Shown here piece by piece: positions 59,452-64,000 of a stretch of 64,000 nucleotides of DNA (positions are counted from its first letter, which is position 1; the number at the start of each line of letters is the position of its first letter). Source of the DNA: Colletotrichum lupini (lineage: Eukaryota > Ascomycota > Sordariomycetes > Glomerellales > Glomerellaceae); the NCBI RefSeq assembly GCF_023278565.1, contig NC_064676.1, positions 1,426,001 through 1,490,000 of the forward strand, given 5' to 3'. The notes under the pieces are model-generated. The model was not told the origin of the DNA. It did not search any database and worked only from the letters and a program-made list of their open reading frames with translations. The position numbers and the translations under genes were made by a program.

Positions 59452-62400
59452 ATGGCGTGTCCATTCCTTCAGGGCACGCTCGCCCAGCCGCCGCGGCAAA
59501 TCTCAGCGGAACAAGAGTTCGCCAACATCCGCTCACAATATCCATCTCTCTCTTCGACGGGCTGCACGACAAAGTTTTGCCAGTCCGGTCGGATGACGCA
59601 CATGGACGAGGAGCGCGTTGGCCGGAATCAGTCCTACGCCCAAGTCCGCGAGGATGCGCTCGACTTCCTCCAGCAAATGCACAAGGACGGTCTCATTGAC
59701 ACGGAGCAGCTTCACCACCGGGCACACGAGGTCCTTCAGGAGATTCAAAAGAACTCGACAGAGGGCAAGTTCACAACGGCGTCCGAATGCGGATCGGAGG
59801 CGCCACCGGCAGCAACGGTTGGCTTGGTGGGTGGCCTTTGGACGCAGACTTTTGAAGAACTCGAGTTCGGGCTTCGGACGGCTTGGAAGCATGCTCGGAA
59901 GTGCATCATGCGATCAGAGTATAGCAACTTGAGGTATGAGAAAGATTCGGATGTGATGTCGAGTTATTTACTAATAGTCTTTGGCAGGCTATGCGACCTG
60001 AGACATGTTCGCACAAGCAAAAAGATGGCCGAGACTCTCATTGAGAACTTGAGAGTGGCCTACAACTCGGGTGAAATCAACCCGACAGTCTTTGTCTTCC
60101 CTCCCAGAGACATTGACAGCCGCGGTCCCATGATCTGGAACTCGCAACTCTTGTCCTTTGCAGGGGTAAGTCTTTCTACCTCCCAGTATGACAACCGATC
60201 AACTGACTAACACGGCCAAGTACCAACAATCAAACGGCACAATCCTCGGAGACCCCGCCAACGTGGAACTCACAAACGCCATCATCGAGCTCGGCTGGAC
60301 ACCGCCGCGCTTCCGCTCACAATGGGATCTGCTTCCCCTCGTCACCATGGCCGAGGGAGAAGAGCCCGTCATCACCGAGCTCCCCAAGGACGCATTCCCT
60401 CTGGTACATATCCGCCATCCCAAGCACCCTGAGCTCGAGACCCTTGGCCTGCGTTGGGTTCCCGCGCCGGCACTCAGCCGCCTTGGCTTCAGTATCGGCG
60501 GTGTCCAGTACACCGCTGCGCCCTTTATTGGATGGTGAGTTGAACTTGTTTTGAGGTGCAAGAATTACATCATTGACAAAGCAAACGCAGGTTCATGGAC
60601 GCCGAGATCGGTGTTCGCAACCTCGCAGATTCCTTCCGCTACAACGCGCTTCCGCAGGTCGCCAAGGCGATTGGCTTGGTCGATGGCGATGTAGATGACC
60701 TCCCCGACTACGAGCGTCTGGCGGTGCTGGTAAGCATCTCTTACATATTGCTTACATCTGAGATGCGTCTGCTAACATTACCAACAAGTCCCGCGCGCAG
60801 CTCGAGCTCAACTACGCCACATACTGGTCTTTCGCTCAGGCCGGTGTCAGAATGTCAGATTCCCTTGGCGCGGCCGAGCAATTCGCCCAGTTCGATGACG
60901 AGCACCTCATGAACAACGGCTTCCGCCTCCCCTCTGACCCGTACTGGCTGGCACCGCCTCAAGGATCCATCATTCCCATCTGGCACCGCGGCGGCTCACC
61001 AAACTACCAACCAAAGCCCTTGATCTGCCGCCACGCCCAAGATCCCATCAAGGCCTGGCGCCGGCAACGACGGGCCCGCCCCGCGGCGCGGCCTTCTCAC
61101 CACTACGCCTCGGACACGAAGCTCAACATCTCCATCCCCGTGGTGCCCTCCATCTCCCTCACGAGGCCCGTCACGCCAGTCTCCCCCTTCGGCACCGCCT
61201 CCTCCCCGTCGACGTTTCTCCCCATCCCTCCTCCGGCTTCGCAGCAGCAGCAGCAGCAGGCCTTCAGGCCCACCACGCCCCTGACGCCGTTAAGCCCCCG
61301 GGGGCCCGGGCGCAGGATCTACATCGGATTCTGCAGCTCGGGCAACGTCGCGATCAAGCTTTGCAAGAGGCTGTGCGCGCAGCTGCAGCACGCGTGCGAC
61401 ATCAACCCCAAGTTGGGGTCCGTCGTGGTGCCGTGCACGCTCAACGCCCTGCCCATCTCCATGGTCGAGCCCGATGACGTGCTGGTCATCGTCGCCAGCA
61501 CGACGGGTCGCGGCGAGATCCCACAGAACGGCAAGGCCTTCGCCGACGCGCTGGCGAGGAATCCCAAGGCCATCTCGTGCCAGTATGCCATCTTTGCGAA
61601 CGGCTCCCTCGAGTACGCCGATACCTACAACCAGGCCGCCATGGACATTGAGGAGCTTCTGAGCAAAGGTGATGCCCAGAGACTCATTGGTATGCGCGAA
61701 GCCGACACCGCGACAGAGAACCCTCCGTGGTCCGTCCTCGGCCAGTTCTTCGATCAGGTTCTCGCGGGGCTCCAAAAGTCAAGCCCGCCACAAGAAGAGA
61801 ACAAGACGAGTGACGTGCAGCGGACCGCTCGCCAGGTCAGACCCTTTGACACCCGTCCGTGGTTTCAGGCAAAGGTCGTCGGACAGCCTGTCCTTGGCAC
61901 CGCTCCGGACGGCATGAAGAGGGTCACCCTCGACCTGGGCGATCGCGAGTACCCGACCATGGGCAGCGTCTGGATTCTGCCGCCAAACTCCCAGAACAAG
62001 GTGTCTCGCGTCCTGGGCGCTCTCGGCGTGCAGGCCGAAGAGCGGCTTAGTCTTCCCGGTGAGCCTACCGTAGGCGAGTTCTTCCAGCGGTTTGCCGACT
62101 TGGACCAGCCTTTCAAGTCTACACAGTGGGCAGAGTGGCTGTCTCTTCCGCAGCCGGAGACGTTGGCCAAGGTTCCTATTGAGAATGTGGTCCACCAGAT
62201 TCCTGCCAACTGGAGACAGACCGTGACGCTGGATGCGCTGTGCAACGCGATGCCGACGATCCAGCCGAGGGAATACTCCATTGCCTCTGACGGTTCGAGA
62301 ACGAAGCAAAAGAATGGAAACACGCTGGATCTCTTGGTGCAGCACCACGCCAACGGCAAGTTCTCGGACAAGTACCTCAACTGCTTCGAGACCTTTGGTG

Positions 62401-62897
62401 CCGCGACCTGCAAGATCCGCCCTTCATCGCACCTGCAGGCCATGGCCGAGAACCAGGACAAGCCGATGATTGTGTTCACAACGGGATCCGGCATGGCCCC
62501 CGTCCGCGGACTCCTGCAGAACCGTCTCCAGCGTCTTCGGTCCTCGGGCGACAAGTCCGCCAAGGGCCCCGCGATCAGCCTCTTCGCCGGCTTCAAGGCG
62601 GCCGACGAGTCTCTCGTGCGCGAAGCGGTGCAGGAAGCAAGCGAGGCGGGCATTCTCGATATCCTCAGGTTGACGGGGAGTAACAAGGAGAAGAGGAGGG
62701 CGCAGGATGCGATGCTCGAGGCTGGTGTCCGGGAGAAGCTGGTCAAGAACATCGAGGATGGCGCTCTCGTGTTTGCGTGCGCTAGGCCGAGGGCCGTTGA
62801 TGATTTCTTGAACAATTTGAGCGAGGTGTTGGGTCGGGATGCTAGAGAGGTGTTGGGCGATCGGTTTGTTGCTGATGTTTACCAGCCTGCTACTTGA
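59452..62897 (+). CDS. Nitric oxide synthase-like protein (oxygenase + FMN + FAD/NADPH domains)
   Basis: Five exons, 59452-59933, 59988-60165, 60221-60534, 60591-60729 and 60789-62897, give 1,073 residues; introns are 54-59 nt. It should oxidise arginine to citrulline and NO. Oxygenase landmarks are Cys38-x4-Cys43 (zinc site pattern), haem-ligand region AWKHARKCIMR with Cys151, FPPRD, IWNSQLLSFAGYQQSNGTI, GDPANVELTNAIIELGWTPP, Glu330 in GWFMDAEIGVRN (arginine binding), and YWLAPPQGSI with pterin-stacking Trp424. A Pro/Gln-rich linker (450-545) with a basic start (KAWRRQRRAR) leads to a flavodoxin domain (547-700, ASTTGRGEIPQNG), FAD motif REYS (865-868) and NADPH motif GSGMAP (937-942). Differences from animal enzymes are CIMR where CIGR is usual, WHRGG where FHQE is usual, no clear calmodulin helix, and no long C-terminal tail. 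It is probably cytosolic. The cofactor could be a pterin; activity is inferred. Confidence 0.88.
61243..61260 (+). repeat. CAG microsatellite encoding polyglutamine
   Basis: Six CAG units inside the linker of the nitric oxide synthase-like gene, giving SQQQQQQAF. It lies in a Pro/Ser/Thr-rich interdomain segment, so length changes would probably be tolerated. Confidence 0.85.
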
Positions 62898-63460
62898 GGG
62901 CGTTTCTTGATTCTTTTCTCATTTTCCTTTTTTTTCTCCCATCATGGCATGCGCATTATAGATTAGACGGCGGATTGGATCGATTCAAAGCGAGGCGTTG
63001 GCGGATTTCATAATGTCACAAGATGAGGGAATAGTCGAGTATTTTATGTAGAAGTACTTCAAGAAAAGTCATATCAAAACTTGACCAACAACTCTGTCTT
63101 CATGTGGCACCATAAATGCTGTAACTGGGCTTTACTTGTGCTTTTAGGTCTGCGTAGTTTCTTCTGAATGTGTTTTTTTTTTTTTTTGAATGCAATCAAA
63201 ATGCATTTCGGATGGCTGGGCCTTCATTACCCTATAATCGAGACCAGATTATCGTCCAGAACATCTGGTCACCATTCCACTCAGGCATATTACTTTCTTC
63301 CCACTTGCGCTTTTCCAGTTTGCGTTGCAGATGTGCATTTGATTTACAGCCTTTCGGCAGATTCATAACTGTTGTACATCATGATCATAACAACCATACA
63401 ATGCTTGGTATCCTTCCATCCGTAAAAGTAATCCCTATCAGACTCCCGAACCCTCACCCT
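62898..63460. other. Convergent intergenic region
   Basis: Lies between the 3' ends of the nitric oxide synthase-like gene and the small acidic protein gene. Contains a T-run at 63174-63187 and no gene. Confidence 0.5.
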
Positions 63461-63943
63461 TTACCGAGGGTTCTCAGCCTCGGCAGAAGCCTGCGTCACG
63501 CTCTCAGGCGCAATGTTCCCCTCCGCCGAGATGCTATCCGGCACGCTCTCAGGAACATAGTAATCCGAACCGCGGAACTTCTCCCCGCCAACACCAGGCG
63601 CCTTAGTGCCTACATTATTCCGCACGGCACCCTCGCCCTGCAGCAAGATATCATCTTTCTGGTCCTGCGTGCCGAGCGAAGAAATCTTCTTGGCGGGGAC
63701 GACGTCGTCGTCGTTGTCGGCCGGGTTCTTGGGCGGCTGCTCGGGCTTGTACGAGACGTTGTTGATCGGGTCGCCCTGGACGGTGACGGTGGCGCCCGGG
63801 AAGCGGTTCTCCGTCTGGATGTTGGAGACGCCGGCGTCGTCGTTGCCCTGGGGGCGGGCGGCGCCCGTCTTGGATTGGTATGTGTTCATGTCGAGTTGGG
63901 CCTGAGCTGCCGTCTCCATGAGCTGATCCTTTGAGGGTGCCAT
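63461..63943 (-). CDS. Small hydrophilic hypothetical protein
   Basis: A single exon of 160 residues from the ATG at 63941-63943 to the stop at 63461. The sequence is hydrophilic, rich in Asn, Asp, Gln, Pro and Glu, and probably disordered, with no signal peptide or membrane helix. Recognisable patches are a basic start (MAPSKDQLM), an acidic DNDDD stretch followed by VPAKKISSLGTQDQKDD, and a C-terminal FRGSDYYVPESVPDSISAEG. I think similar small proteins occur in other filamentous fungi, but I can assign no function. It is convergent with the gene before it, and its promoter reaches the window edge at 64000. Confidence 0.65.
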   Translation of the reverse strand: MAPSKDQLMETAAQAQLDMNTYQSKTGAARPQGNDDAGVSNIQTENRFPGATVTVQGDPINNVSYKPEQPPKNPADNDDDVVPAKKISSLGTQDQKDDILLQGEGAVRNNVGTKAPGVGGEKFRGSDYYVPESVPDSISAEGNIAPESVTQASAEAENPR

Positions 63944-64000
63944 TTTGTATGTTGTTATTGTAGGATATGGTTTGAGTCGTGGTTTGAAATGTTGGGTATA

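Noticed and set aside
63170..63934. 254-codon plus-strand frame at the right edge
   Set aside because: Antisense to the 160-residue minus-strand gene and composed of Arg/Leu/Val-rich filler; it begins in a T-run.
1..64000. CRISPR arrays, rRNA genes, bacterial promoters or operons
   Set aside because: No regularly spaced repeats or rRNA segments were seen, and the gene structures are eukaryotic.

Overview
The window is nuclear DNA from a filamentous ascomycete, most likely a Sordariomycete of the Colletotrichum/Verticillium kind (inference from gene content, not from a search). The evidence is short GT-AG introns of about 50-65 nt with CTAAC/CTGAC-like branch points, a HET-domain gene, a Zn2Cys6 regulator, the fungal uracil catabolism gene URC4, and transposons carrying the mark of repeat-induced point mutation (RIP).

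Layout. 0.4-2.3 kb: a multi-membrane protein on the minus strand. 3.06-10.68 kb: an LTR retrotransposon with two 180-bp LTRs, almost entirely turned to AT-rich, CpA/TpG-poor DNA. A small secreted cysteine-containing protein gene ends 24 bp from its right LTR. 12.49-14.37 kb: a 1,885-bp RIP-mutated DNA transposon with 44-bp terminal inverted repeats and a TA target duplication (Tc1/mariner, Fot1/pogo size class), 16 bp from a tRNA-Val(CAC) candidate. 14.9-23.8 kb: a CFEM-like membrane protein, URC4, a HET-domain protein and a secreted GH43 glycosidase.

23.8-31.5 kb is gene-poor and holds a long G-homopolymer tract and a cluster of the words TACGGAGTA and GTAAGGTA ahead of a Zn2Cys6 transcription factor (31.5-34.9 kb). 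That gene's zinc cluster is split by an unusually long 880-nt intron. Next come an intronless bacterial-type glutaminase with a STAS-like tail (36.3-37.8 kb), a D-2-hydroxyacid dehydrogenase (39.1-40.5 kb), S-adenosylhomocysteine hydrolase (41.5-43.0 kb), eIF3h (45.9-47.2 kb), a UPF0643 protein (48.2-48.9 kb) and a SAM-type mitochondrial carrier (50.8-51.9 kb).

The right end has the two most striking genes. One is a GMP synthase cut into 23 coding exons, including 13-nt, 6-nt and 5-nt exons (52.5-56.3 kb). The other is a complete nitric oxide synthase-like protein with a haem oxygenase domain fused to FMN and FAD/NADPH domains (59.5-62.9 kb). A small acidic hypothetical protein closes the window.

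Most of the gene-dense right half is housekeeping: purine synthesis, the methyl cycle and translation. The left half (3-24 kb) is the accessory compartment: transposons, candidate effectors, HET and a cell-wall-degrading enzyme. No CRISPR, rRNA or operon structure was seen. Exon coordinates were worked out by hand from splice consensus and reading-frame continuity. Start codons are the first in-frame ATG unless stated.
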